Shown piece by piece: positions 35,478-47,389 of a stretch of DNA of 64,000 bases (positions are counted from its first letter, which is position 1; each line of letters begins with the position of its first letter). This DNA is from Whalleya microplaca (taxonomy: Eukaryota; Ascomycota; Sordariomycetes; Xylariales; Xylariaceae): the NCBI GenBank assembly GCA_022497155.1, contig MU385748.1, positions 310,001 to 374,000 on the forward strand. The letters are read 5' to 3'. The notes beneath the pieces were generated by a model, which saw nothing but the letters and a program-made list of their open reading frames with translations, ran no database searches and was not told the origin of the DNA. The position numbers and the translations under genes were made by a program.

Positions 35478-37699
35478 GGTGAACGATGCGTTTGCGACGA
35501 GGGAATTGGCGAGAAAATTGTACGGTTAGAAGCTCAATGAGAAAAGCTTCTCGGTCATTGGGTCGCCGCTATTGAATTTCAGAGCCGGGCGCAGGAGTTC
35601 GCAACGATGCCAGAAAGCTGTCCAGGTTCACGTCAGTGGGATAAGATGGGTGGGCAAACAGTGAGATGAACCGTGGAAGCTTTCAGTCATGGCCTCGTCA
35701 ACCAGCATCAGCCACACAGATTACAGCCACACGTGATAAACACCTTCTAGGTAGCAGTTTAGCAGGGTCGCACAGCTACTATCGATAAGGTAGCATTTTC
35801 TGTAAGCAGGCAAGTGGGATTCTCAAAAGCATTTACGAATTACTACAACTGTACGGTAGGCACGGATGTACACTCTTTATAGGTGGTCCGTGCAGTGTGT
35901 ATACATTGTTCGGGATCCTGTCCATCTCTCTCCCTTATGTATGTATTGGCAGATTAGGACGGGTTCTACCCACTCGCACTAATGGCGTCAACCAGCTCGT
36001 AGTCTCAGTGGGTAAGATGTGTCGCAGCAATAACTGTGCAGGCATGGCGGGTCCAGGTGGCTAGTTTGGGCATGTTTTAGACATTTTTATCAATGATATC
36101 TTGTGAACAACATACATAGGTTCATAAGGCCATCGTCATGAGCGTGCAGTAACTATAAAGAACTACAGCGTGATAACAAGCTCTACCTGCTGATCTATAT
36201 TGAAATTATGAACTTTGAAGTGGGAGCATCTACTGAGCCAATTATAGCAGGAAGCATGCTGTGTACCAGGTATGAGTTATGTCTTATTGGTCTGGGCCAG
36301 CATCAGGATCCCAACTCAGCTACAAGATCATATCCCAACACTCCATGAATCAAGCCATCACCGTTACTTCGTGGGAGACACGCTATAGCTTCACTATTAA
36401 AGCAGCCCGTTAACATCTATTCGAGCTAAGAGAATCTCTCATGTTCACATTAGCACTGAGGGCAAACTAGAAACAAGTGTGTATATTGTGACGGTCCTTA
36501 GACTGAATGGCTGCAAACAGGAGAAGCTATCCATTTGCAAGGGATAGCTTTGTTGATGCAGACAGGCTTACAAGGTCATAAGGAGAAATATATATAGAAT
36601 TAGAAAGTAAGCTTAAACAATTTCATGAACAATAGCATCAATGATACCTGGTACTCTTACTGCTATCTGATAAAATATACCATAGTTTCGATATTGAATC
36701 ATTCATTTATTTCATGGGTGTCTTACCTTGAGTTTTATTGATCCAGGTATAATTTGAACATATAGCTTCAGTCAGTAACTAGTTGGTTCCTTTTTATCTT
36801 CTTTCCTGTTAGTAACATTCCATCTACAGAATTCCAACGCTGTGAGTGAAAGAAGTGATAAATAACTAGAGCTATATATTTTAAATTGAGAATGCCTCAT
36901 AGATCAGACACTAACTATTATTAAGCAGCAATGTAGACCGTCTCTATATTAGAGATAATTGAAGTCTGTGGGACCTATTCCAACTCTCTGCAAAGCCGGC
37001 CCCTTTTCAGTATCTCCCAATCATACCCTTCCTTTCATGTCAGTTCCAAGAGTCAAATGAGATCTCGTTCAAACTTGACTTTATCGACAGTCGTAACTTA
37101 TGATATATGAATTTAGTTCATTCAATATCGATGATCTAATATTCTAGGATCATATTTACTTCCAAGCTTGACTAGAGGCACAAAAGAAAATTGTATTTGA
37201 CATATATCAACTCTCGAAGTGTTACTCTTAAACAACTCATGTGAATTAGCAGTTCCTGAAGCGATAATCTACATAAGCACACGACAAAATTAGATATCCT
37301 CATCCTTTTCATAGTAACATCTCACACGAGATGCTGAAGACCCCTTAGTATGCGAAGCTAAGACGATATGAGCGTACAGAGATCATGGATTTAAGCAGAA
37401 CAAAATAACCAATGCCGCACCCGGCTCAGGAAACAGAAACGCATATTTACCGACCGAGTCTACTAACCCCTAGAGGTATCATACCTAATTTTCCTCCACC
37501 ACCATTACGACCAGCTCGCCGCCATAAACCAGCCCGCTCAGCCACCCCCATCCCTAACACAGCACACGCCTCAATACGGCACCCTCATCCTTCGGAACGT
37601 CTTCTCATCTGATTCACCATGCGTTCGAACCATCCAAACATGTGGTGCTCCCAGTTGTTGGTTGGGGGGGGACTGCCTGCGTAGATCGTATCCTTATAA
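35478..37699. other. Intergenic, 2.2 kb, AT-rich in 36.0-37.4 kb
   Basis: The vps35 promoter at the left. From about 36000 to 37400 the sequence is AT-rich with no ORFs, as in degraded repeats. No intact element seen. Confidence 0.5.
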
Positions 37700-38096
37700 A
37701 AGGGGGAGTGGGCTAGAGAGGATGGAGGAGATCGATGAGATATGGATGGGATGAGATGCTGTGATGGGGATAGAAGAGACAGATAGACAGACTTTGATAC
37801 TTCGGATCATCGAACAGCTGATACATCCTATACTTATGCGCCCGCTTCTCCGGGTTACACGCGTGCTTTTCCTGGACCTCATTCATGCGATTGTCACGTG
37901 AGATACTAGTCCGCCTTACTCGGTCGACGTTACGGGGTCGACGACGCTGAGGAGGTACTCTTGGGGGGCAGACGCATCCCCTACACCATCCCTTCCCCGT
38001 TGGCGCCGCCCCGTCATCCAATCGTCCAGCATGGCGTCGCGCCAGATGAGGCTGACGAATACTTGTTTACGGATTTCAAGACTACCGATTTCACAT
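37700..38096 (-). CDS. Possible exon(s) of an unrecognised gene
   Basis: On the minus strand an acceptor with a CTAAC branch site ends at 38097 and opens a coding-like frame (S-L-E-I-R-K-Q-V-F-V-S-L-I-W-R-D-A-M-L-D-D-W-M). The frame runs to about 37934. A second coding-like segment in another frame follows (V-Q-E-K-H-A-C-N-P-E-K-R-A-H-K-Y-R-M-Y), ending in Q-L-F-D-D-P-K-Y-Q. A small intron 37933..37880 would join them in phase. I could not find a convincing first exon upstream or a family. It may be a real small gene with a distant 5' exon or a pseudogene. Confidence 0.28.
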
Positions 38097-38618
38097 CTGT
38101 AAAGCTGTTAGTATAAATAAATCCGGCATTGTGCTGTATATGTAGTATAAACGCAACTAGGTTAGCATATTATAAGCTAACTCCATCACTATTCATCTCC
38201 CTCAGTTTAGCCAAGCCTAGCCACCAGCTCAACAAGAATCAACCAACGACACATCCTACGACGGCAGAACCGCAACTCTCACTCCCTCAGTTAGCAACCC
38301 TCACCACCCGGACCTTGATAACCACTAAACGGACAACACAGCCATCCACAAGCCAGAAGATCGGTCTACAAAACGGCCAACCGCCCTAATCATTACTATA
38401 TAGCATTTACTCCGATGATAATAAACCAATGCCTGCCCCCCTCCCTAATCAATCCTACGCCGAAGTTTGCCCTTCCTCCAGCGCTGCTAGACATGCGTGT
38501 TTGAAAGACACAAGAATCATCAAATTCACATGTAATCAAACTCTCCTCTCCACCCAAACGAACCCACCCATCTACCCTCTCCTACTCTACAACTTCACCA
38601 CTCTACAAGGCTACAAGG
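38097..38618. other. Intergenic, 0.5 kb
   Basis: Contains an 86-codon Thr/Pro/Gln-rich plus-strand ORF at 38129 that looks non-coding. Otherwise this is the 3' side of the OSBP gene. Confidence 0.35.
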
Positions 38619-40005
38619 CTACTGGCCGAGCAACTCCTGCGCAATCACCGTCTTCTCCTCCTCGCTGAGCTCCGCCTTCGCCTTCTCCGCCTTCGCGGCA
38701 TCGAACCGCCACAGGCCCCCCGTCTTATCCGCGTCGCCGTCCGCGGCGACCCCGAGCGCGGGGCCCAGGGACTCGAGCGCCGGGTCCGTCTCGGTAAGAG
38801 CCGTGAAGTACCTTCGGACCCACTCGCGGCCCTCGGCCTGCTCGCGCTTGCGCATCGCGCGCTGGGCATTCTCAATCTTGCTCTTCTCCTTGGCCACGTA
38901 ATCCATGTCGCCCTTGGCAATACCGGCGGCCACGTTGGTCCACGCACGTCGGGACTCGAGGGGGTGTTGCTTCTCGATTGGTGCAACAGTAAGCTCCGTC
39001 GTCGGCGTGACGGCGGGGTCCCAGGTCCCGAGCAGCGTCTTGGCACTGTTGGACTTGGCCGGGCCGGCGTGGATCTCGAACGCCTTCGTCCATTGGCCGG
39101 CGCAGTTGTAGAGGACCTCCTTCTCCTTGCCGGTCGGGTAGAGCGTCGCTATGAACGAGTTCTTCTTGCCGCTGAGCCAGCCCTTCCCGCTGTAGTCGAC
39201 CTTGGCGGTGTAGCCCGTCGACGAGGTGATGTAGGACGCGCTGTCCAGCTCTATGAAAGGCGACCCGAATATGAGCCCTTCGACGTGGAGGGAGGGGAGG
39301 GTGATCAGGTAGGTATCCTTCTGCCCCGGGTTTGCGGGGTCTGGGACTGACAGCAGGGCGTGTCCAATCTGCTTGATGTTGATGGTCTTGGAGAAGCTAG
39401 CCTTTTGGGCATTGTAGCCCTGGAGGTGAACGCCGGTGGGCTCGTTGATGATGCTGTAAGCGGTCGCCGGTGGGTGATGGCTACACCGTCAATCAGCAAG
39501 GTATTTCCATTTTCATCGGGAGGCAGATCCATTGCGCAGGGCTTACCTTACTTGCTCGCTCATCAGCTGCGTTGTGCCGGCATCGTCCTCCCACTTTCCC
39601 AGAAATAGCTCGCCTAGGAACGGGTTGAGCGGTTTCTTCTCGTTGCCGTATTGCTCACTCCTGCTGGCGTACTGCTGCTTGAGGGTGGTCAAGAACCACT
39701 TCAGCACTAGCAATGCTCTCTTTGCCGGGTCATTTTCCTTGGCTGGGGCGGCAAAGACAGAGGGGTGCTCGGCCCAGTACGAGCTGAATTCGGTGAGACT
39801 CGTCGAGGAGAGGATGAAAGGCGGAGCAGTCAGGGAGGAGAGGTCGCCATTGAAAGAGGCGATGGACTGGTACGGAGTTTGTTAGTATGGATGGCACCAG
39901 GAAGATTGAATGGGGTCTTGGGTTGGGAGAGGAGGGATTAGGCACCTTTAGGAAGGCAGACCAACTGGAACCAGCGGCCTGGGGGTTTGCGGTGGCTTCT
40001 GACAT
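38619..40005 (-). CDS. KES1: Oxysterol-binding protein, Kes1/Osh4 type
   Basis: Three exons: 40005..39946 (20 codons), 39866..39547 and 39480..38619, giving 413 aa. The OSBP fingerprint E-Q-V-S-H-H-P-P (124-131) is itself split by intron 2: the donor GTAAGC comes after ...V-A/G and the acceptor TAG gives the rest of Ser127. N-P-F-L-G-E-L-F lies upstream. There is no PH, ankyrin or FFAT region, so it is the short cytosolic type like yeast Osh4/Kes1 (434 aa), a lipid exchanger moving ergosterol against PI4P between ER and trans-Golgi. The two His that hold PI4P are present. The C-terminus is Lys/Glu-rich and helical. The first ATG fits the family start. No lesions. Confidence 0.95.
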
Positions 40006-41347
40006 TACTGTGACGCTTCACAAGTGATTGCTACTATTGAGTATCCTATATGGTTGGCTGAATGCTATGTCGGAAAGCGTTTGCGAGCCCGTGAATTGTG
40101 ACGGATCACGGATCACGGATCACGGCGGGGGATGTGGAACAGAGGCGTAGTTCGTTATCTTGTTGATAGCCTATGTTGCTTACTTCGGGCCGTGTCAGAT
40201 ACTTTTCGTATAACACAGCAAGCAATGTTGATATGGTAGGGCTGAAAGAAGTTATGGTAAGTTTATTTTGTGTAGTTGGTTTGGGGAGTTAGACCGGTGC
40301 TGTTGTAGTACGGGAGGTATGTATGTATGTATGTATGTATGTATACGGCTCTCGGTAGGAGGTTAGGCGTCTTTTTAGGTGGGCTGGTGGGAAATATGAG
40401 AACTTGACGTCAAAAAGGGCTGCAAGGTTGCCAAAAGGTCGCCAAAAGATTCATGTCTGGTCCCCACACGTCATTGACCCCAACCAGCTGATGAACCGCT
40501 GATGAACCAGCCAGCCAGCACACTGCCGGATTAGGTAGCTTTCAACTGCTGTGCGTGTGGAGACCGTACCAAGATTTAGCACCGCGGCAGAGAGATGAGG
40601 TCAAGCCACGATGTCACACCTTGTGGCTCAACTATTACATACACTATTATTAAGGTAAGTACACCTTTACACCTTTTACTAGGCACTGTACTTACTCCTG
40701 CTACTCCGTACGTATTCACCCGCGATGTCGGCATTTTATGATTCCCCCTTACCAAGTGTTGGTCGTACATATATACTTCCATCTGCATACCTATATATTC
40801 CCAAGCGGATAGGTTACCCAAGTAATTAACCTCGCAGCATTGCATTACACCGCATTACATTGCATCTGAACTCAAATATATTTGAAATTGCCCTTTTAAT
40901 TGCTTCATGGTACCCATCACGCGAGTATACACGGGAGGCACATGACCCCCCACGATAGCCGTTCTGAAGACAACCCTCTGCCTGTTCTCCTCCAAGGTTT
41001 CAGACCTGTATGTAGGCAAGTTGATATAACTTCTGTTGATATGGCATATCAGCATATACACCGTCCCATCCTAATTAGATTTTACTGCGTACACGTACAG
41101 CCCAGCCCCCCCTTCGTTGACAAACAGCCTGTCCCTGATCCATTACATTATAGACCATCCTCGGGTATCATTGAAAGTCATTTCCGTCCCGTCCGCCAAG
41201 CGCTCTATACATCATCCGACCCGTGAAACATGTGCTGTGCGACCGCCCCCCCCCCCGCCTGATACCAGTCACCCGTGTGCCGTAACCGTGTCCATATATA
41301 TATACACATCGTGATGAACTCCAAGGAAAAGTGAGATGATGAGGGTC
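40006..41347. other. Intergenic, 1.3 kb, with simple repeats
   Basis: Promoter of the OSBP gene. It holds a triple ATCACGG repeat near 40104..40125, a GTAT microsatellite at 40317..40344 and a poly-C stretch near 41246. No gene seen. Confidence 0.5.
40317..40344. repeat. (GTAT)7 microsatellite
   Basis: Seven uninterrupted GTAT units, upstream of the OSBP gene start. Likely length-polymorphic. Confidence 0.95.
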
Positions 41348-42791
41348 TTATGGTGCTGAGTGGCATTTGCTACTCAGCCTTTGAGCCAGTTGCCCATTAA
41401 TGCCGGAAAATCGCCCTTCTGCAAAGTCTCCTATGATTGCCCATGGGGCGAAATTGCACTCTCGGCGACCCGGATCGAACGTCCATGCTAGACATCCTGT
41501 CGAGTGCTCATGGCAGATCTTAAGACACTCCTCCGCTTCCGCGACACCCTCGACGTTCGTGCTGTGTTCGTCGAGCCGCCCAACGAAATTGACATTGGGC
41601 CGAATCGGCTCGTCGACGAAGGAAGCGAAATCGGCCGCGCCATATATCTTCCCCAGCTGCCTCCAGAAGACTGGCTCTTTCATCTGACTGAAGGTCTCGC
41701 CTACCTGTTCCATGGCATCGCCCGCACCGAGACCGTGGAAGGAAACCAAGGGTAGACAGAATCGGTCTGCCCACATGCGCGTCATCCAAGGGTTCTCGCC
41801 GTTGAACATGCGTCGGTACGTCTCGTCAAGATAGACCCCAATCTTCATGAACGTGGTGGAAAGTAGTTTGTCGCCGTAAATCGCAGTGACGGATTCCTCG
41901 TGAGCTTCGGCTACCACTTCGGGATGGCTATCGTATAGCTTGCTGAGAGCGGCGCCAGACATGACGACCGATGATCCACCGTGTGGGAAGCGACCTTTAT
42001 AGTCGCCCACTGGGTTGCCGAGGAAGTGTGGCTTCGCATAATTCAAATGGCCCAAGAGCATGGTCAAGGACGACTTAATCACGTATGTATCATCATCGGC
42101 CATGATGTACCACTTCTTCTTCGGCATGGTCTGCCACGCGTACTCGAGGCTAGGGAGGAACTGTAGTTCGTTAGCCAGGTCGATTGATACGATGTCTGCC
42201 CGAGTATCCAACCTTCATTGCGTCCAATTCCCATCCCATATCCCTGCCCAGTCCGTCGGCAAGCACCCATTCATCAGCGTTAACCGCATCAGCGAGTGTC
42301 AAGTATTTGGCTACACGTTCCTTGTGCGCTTGACTCTTGAACGCCCCTCTTGCTAAGTTCCATCCGATAATATCTATGATGGGTATTTCTTTACCGTCAT
42401 CCAACGTAAAATTCTTTTGATCTTGTAATAGCGGGAAATCTTGAACGACGATCGTATCGGCTAAGAAGGATTCGTTTCTCAGTGCACGCAAGGCTGTGGA
42501 CACGCGCCCCCTCGTCCCGTATCCGGTCTTGACTATTATGCCCACATCACTATCGGGATCGATCGGATATGCTGGTTTCTTGAGCAACCAGGCATCGGTG
42601 GGATGATTGTTCTGGTAGTAATCTTGGACGATATTATGTTGAAATCGGAAGAAAGACCTGAGTCTGCTATCGTATGGTGTCAAGCTGTAGACGATGAACA
42701 AGAAGCTGAATACGGCTAAGATGATCTTTTGCGAGCGGGATAGGCGCAGGCCACAGGAGCGAAGGCTTGTACGTTCGACAACCCCCATCAT
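41348..42791 (-). CDS. GT31-like Golgi glycosyltransferase with Cys-rich PAN-like C-terminus
   Basis: Exons 42791..42213 and 42160..41348; the 52-bp intron has an unusual GTTGGA donor but a GCTAAC branch and ACTACAG acceptor. 463 aa. Residues 21-39 form a signal anchor, so it is a type II Golgi-like protein with a lumenal catalytic domain. The metal/nucleotide-sugar DxD motif appears as A-D-D-D-T-Y-V (214-220), with G-G-S-S-V-V-M-S-G-A-A and, further on, a G-L-G-A-G-D motif, all typical of the Fringe-like GT31 fold. After about residue 380 an E-C-L-K-I-C...C-L-A-W-T-F...C-N-F pattern resembles a PAN/apple module often fused to fungal GT31. Donor and acceptor sugars are unknown. Skipping the intron makes the gene look frameshifted, which it is not. 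Confidence 0.88.
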
Positions 42792-45175
42792 TGGTAGGGT
42801 AGTGTATGTCGATCAACACAAGCTCCTTGCAAGACCGTTATGGGGCGTGACAGTGTCTCGGGCGCGTAGGGGAGGGAAGTTAAGGATTATGCGACGGCGG
42901 GCAGCCGGACGATGCCGAATAGTGGAAGTGCGAGCATGCGGAAGAGAACTGCAAATGAGTGTGAGGATACGCGTTAATGGTTAAAGACGAGCTTGAATTG
43001 ATTAGATAGATAGGATAAGTAGTTAGTTAGGTCAACGTCTAGCTGGGATGCAAACAAAACGTCGAAGATGAGATGGAAAAAGGAGAGTCTAAGGTTTATT
43101 AGTTACTGCGTGCTTTGGAGAAAGCATTCGATGTGCCCCCAATGGCCGCCAATGACGACCGTAAGCACAGGCTGACAGGACGTGGATGCACTGAATCGGA
43201 TTGAAAAAGAGTGGAGTGGCGTAGCACTTCCTTGGGTCGTGATAGGTTAGGTCTCAGATCTGTCAGGCAGGCTTGCCAGGTGCTACCCTAAAACTATGTA
43301 CCGCAGTACCTAACGATCGGACCTGTCGGGAATAGGGCAGCGGGACGCTTTCCAGTGGGCCAAGATATGTACTTTGTACTTTGTAGTCCAGTCCTACCTA
43401 CTATGTAAGTCCAAGGGGCACAGGGTTGCTGTTCCATCGGTAGTGGGAAATTTGCAGCGCGCCACCACCCCGTGTAGCTAAGCAAGCGAGCCTATATAAT
43501 AGCCCTGCCAGGTACCAGGCCTAATTCAGGAGCAAGATTACGATTACGCGTTCTTAGCACCTGTAAAACTTGGATTCTGTGAAATGCGATATTTATACGA
43601 GAAAAGCGCGAAGAATGAAACAAGATTCTTTCATCATAGTTCAGGCTGGTGTTTCATGCCCGGCCAGCCCTAGCCCGGCACGTGCGGACGATATATATAT
43701 ATTGACAGTATGAGACCTAACATTCGCAATTGCAGAATTGTAGCTTCAATAGTACATATTTCAAGGGGAAAGGGGTTCGAGGTTCATGCCACGAGCAGAA
43801 GTTGATGCATACCTAGGTAATTGTATATCACGTCTTGATATCCGTAGCTTGTAGTATCATCGTGTAAACTAGACTACCGACACTGACATTGGCCCAAACG
43901 CTGTAACCTAGTCTCTTTATTTCACTATCAAAAGTTGATGGAAAGGGAGGATGCCCCAGCTACCGCTTGATCTCGACGACCCGATTGTGAAGAATGAATA
44001 GAAAGCGTAAGTCTATTTTTGGATTCTAAGTTGAGATATACAGCACGAATTGTTATATTGGCACCGGGTATGTTGCTACCGCCGATAGCTTATTAGACGG
44101 GATGATCTCTTGTGCCGGGGCGGCGTCGGCGTCGGCATCGGAGTCGGTGTTAGCGGTAACAGTGGCGACTAAATATAGATTTAGGGTCCGGGACTCAAAC
44201 CAGGAATTGGACTATCCTTACCTATCCTCGATTCTCAATTAGTCATCATCCATATACTTGCAGTAGCAGTACAAGTATGTAGGGGTAATCATTCTGTCTT
44301 GTATACTTGAAACAGCTGAGTACTTAAATTAAACTCTAATGCCATTAGCCGTATATCTTGACATTACGTTGTTAAGATTTATTACTTTCTGCTGGCCATT
44401 AACTAGCTGGATCATGTACTGATGCTTGGATAGCCTATCAATTCCTATATACTTACACCTTATTACAGATGATCCGTACATCTCTCCCATACCTGAAGCC
44501 ACCCGTCATAATAGCTTATTGGACAGTATCAGCTACGGGTGGCGTGGTTTTATCCGTACCGAAAAGCACAATAAATAATGTAAATAACCCTACATACTGT
44601 ATAAAGTTTGTATGAGACGCCCATACCCTTGGAGAGTATATATTACTTTGTCTGTCTAAATCAGTGCTTGTCATAGGTTTAGCCTTCCTTCGAGGACTTC
44701 TGAGCCGTTATACATATGTCATTGATGGACTTGGTCCTACGTAGCACAAATCAACTTACACCCCTTCAATCAACCTGTGCAACCAACCATCCCTGAACGT
44801 TAACAAATTCATCATCATCATGTGCAACCAACCAGGCGTGTTGTGATTCTTATCAGCGGTCAACCGAGCGCTAGTATGGAACCAAGAGACCATCCTACTA
44901 TGCTATGGCCACCAATATATAAATATGAACAGATGGAAGATGCCGAACAAGGGTTGCATTGGCTGGCTCGCATACGACTGACAGGCCTCGCTTAACGGAT
45001 TCTACCACTCATGGCACTTTCCACAGCCTATTCTAGGTTTGCTAGCTTTACTAGTGCCCATCCCTCACTATCGCAATATGCTTTAAAGCTAAGGTTTGAC
45101 AGCTTCGGTGCACACCGCGAATTCCAGTCTTCCTTACCTCTTAGGTACGTCTATTCGTGAGCCGGCTAGAACATC
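42792..45175. other. Intergenic, 2.4 kb
   Basis: Promoters of the divergent GT31 and P450 genes at the ends. An imperfect GGCGTC hexamer run lies near 44122..44151. No gene, RNA or transposon seen. Confidence 0.5.
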
Positions 45176-47008
45176 ATGTTGCAGTTACTCGGCCTCTCGG
45201 GCCCAATCAGTTTCGCACTGATCATGAAGGCATTTGGATATTTGGCCTTGGTTGGCTTAGCCTACTTTCTCTACTGTCTGTATCGGACTCGGATGATGTT
45301 CCGACGAATTCAGAGAGATCATGGAATTGTAAGTAGTACTTCATATTATACTCTGTGGACAAGATCAATTAGACGGAATCTCGGAGTTTACAGGCTTCTA
45401 TTTACATTTCTATAATAAGACTGTTCATCAAATAGCACTGACACTTTATAGACAATACTTCCACATTCTTTTCTCCTCGGCCACATCCCGGTGATGGCTA
45501 AGATGGCTATGAAGTACAAGATCCCTCGAGACGCGCACGGACATTGGATGTTCCATCATATCAAGAAAGAATACCCCGAAATTGCCCATCAAGGTATTCT
45601 CTATGTAGATGTGTGGCCGTTGGCGTGGCCGATTATCGTGGTTTACCACCCGGATATGCAAGTCCAGTTCACCCAGGAGCATAGCCTTCCAAAGTTTTGG
45701 GGACAAAGCCAGGTCGAGTTTAAACACTTCACCAATGGAGAAGATCTGGTCCATCTCGAAGGGCAGGAGTGGAAAGCTGCCCGCAGTATGCTTAACCCCG
45801 GATTCTCGGCGAGGAACTTAATCTCCCTGATCCCTGACTTTGTGGAGGAGGCCCAGGTCTTTCGAGAGCGTCTTAGGAAAGCTGCTGCTACCGGAGAAGT
45901 CGTAAAGCTTGAGAAATACACGACCGACGTAACTGTAGACGTCGTTGGACGTGCCGTACTGTAAGCTTACTCGAAAGCCTTCGGAAAGCCCGGGCGTGCG
46001 TGTGTCTAACATAACTATAGTGGTACTCGTCTCCAGACACAGACAAAGTCGAATCGGCTTATGGACACGATGAAAAATCAGCTTAAGCTAATTTACTTCG
46101 AACTCAATCTCCGCAAGCAGCTCAGTCCAACTCGGTTGATCAAACACTGGATATACAACCGCAAGATCCGAAACGAGTTGTTGCCGTACGTCTACGGCAC
46201 GCTTCAGAACTACGAGAAGATCGAAGGGCCCAAGACGGTTGTCGCTCTAGCCTTGAAGGAATGGATCAACGAAACACAGGATCACTCGGCGCGAGGAAAT
46301 ATCCCACCCGAATTCGTGGAGCGGGTCATCAAGCACATCAAGATCTTCATGTTTGCCGGCCACGATACAACCGCTACCATCTTAGCTTACATATACTACA
46401 TACTCAGCAAGAATCCCGAGGCGGCAGCCAAACTCCGCGCCGAGCACGACGAAGTGCTGGGTCCCGACCCGGCTGCCGCCGGCGATCTTATCAGCGCCGA
46501 TCCCGCCCTTCTCCACAAGATGCACTACACGATCGCCGTCATCAAAGAGACGCTACGCCTGTTCCCGCCCGTAGGCGGGACCATCCGCCAGTCCCCGCCG
46601 GGACACTTCCTCACGCACCCCGAGACCGGCGTACACTACCCGACGACGGGCTTCATCCTGCACTCCTCCGGCTCGACCGTGCAGCGCGCCCCGGAGTACT
46701 GGCCGCAGCCCGACTCGTTCATCCCCGAGCGGTTCCTCGTGCGCGACGAGAGCGACCCCCTGTACCCCGTCAAGAACACGTGGCGCCCGTTCGAGCTGGG
46801 ACCCCGGAACTGCATCGGCCAGGAACTGGTGTCGCTGGAGCTGAGGCTGATCCTCGCCCTCACCGTGCGCGAGTTCGAGGTTGAGGAGGCGTACCCTGAA
46901 GACTCGCCCGTCTGGATGGGCGATAAGGCGTATCAGATTGTGAATCATGAAATAGAGGCGACTGCGCATATCAAGGATGCGTTGCCCGTGAGGGTCAAGG
47001 CTAGGTAA
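45176..47008 (+). CDS. Cytochrome P450 monooxygenase
   Basis: Three exons: 45176..45328, 45452..45960 and 46021..47008 (549 aa). The last intron uses donor GTAAGC and acceptor ACTATAG after a TCTAAC branch; a nearer CCAG acceptor breaks the frame. The N-terminal hydrophobic anchor (about 5-37) puts it in the ER membrane. I helix A-G-H-D-T-T at 333-338, E-T-L-R of the K helix at 397-400, and heme loop F-E-L-G-P-R-N-C-I-G with Cys485 are all intact, so it should be active. The length is normal. Its subfamily was not recognised; the helix wording resembles fungal secondary-metabolism P450s. No backbone enzyme lies nearby. The 3' third is strikingly GC-rich (about 46420-46960). It is convergent with the broken hydrolase at 47390. 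Confidence 0.93.
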
Positions 47009-47389
47009 GAAGTTTGTAGAGCTAAATTGTCTAGATGATTCTTTGAAAGTTTGTATTAAGCCCCTTTTTTCACCTTGTAGCGTCTAGAGTGAAAATCCAC
47101 TATGTAACTTACCGTTAAACCCCTTCAAATCAACCTCAACGTTTTCGTTTGCCTCTTGTTTCTCAAGTGTCACATTTTCTCTAGCTGAAAGGAACTTTTT
47201 TAATATGCATTAGCCATGCCAAAGAAATTGATAGGAATCTCCCTCGATATACTTATCTGTTTATCCTGAGCAGTAGGCTTGCATAATAGCCCATATAACA
47301 CTTCTACCTTTTGTATACGTCCCCTTGGAGAGAGAGGACGCATACATATACCTCACTGCCCCATAAAATTCAGGATTGAGATGCTTCAT
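47009..47389. other. Short convergent 3' intergenic
   Basis: 3' UTRs of the P450 and the hydrolase. Nothing else seen. Confidence 0.5.

Noticed and set aside
38619..38933. Short separate ORF at the end of the OSBP gene
   Set aside because: It is the continuation of OSBP exon 3; the frame upstream is open and simply lacks an ATG/GTG/TTG codon.
42161..42212. Apparent frameshift in the GT31 gene between D-A-M-K and L-D-T-R-A-D
   Set aside because: A 52-bp intron with GTTGGA donor, GCTAAC branch and ACTACAG acceptor joins D-A-M-K directly to F-L-P-S-L-E-Y-A-W, as expected for the family.
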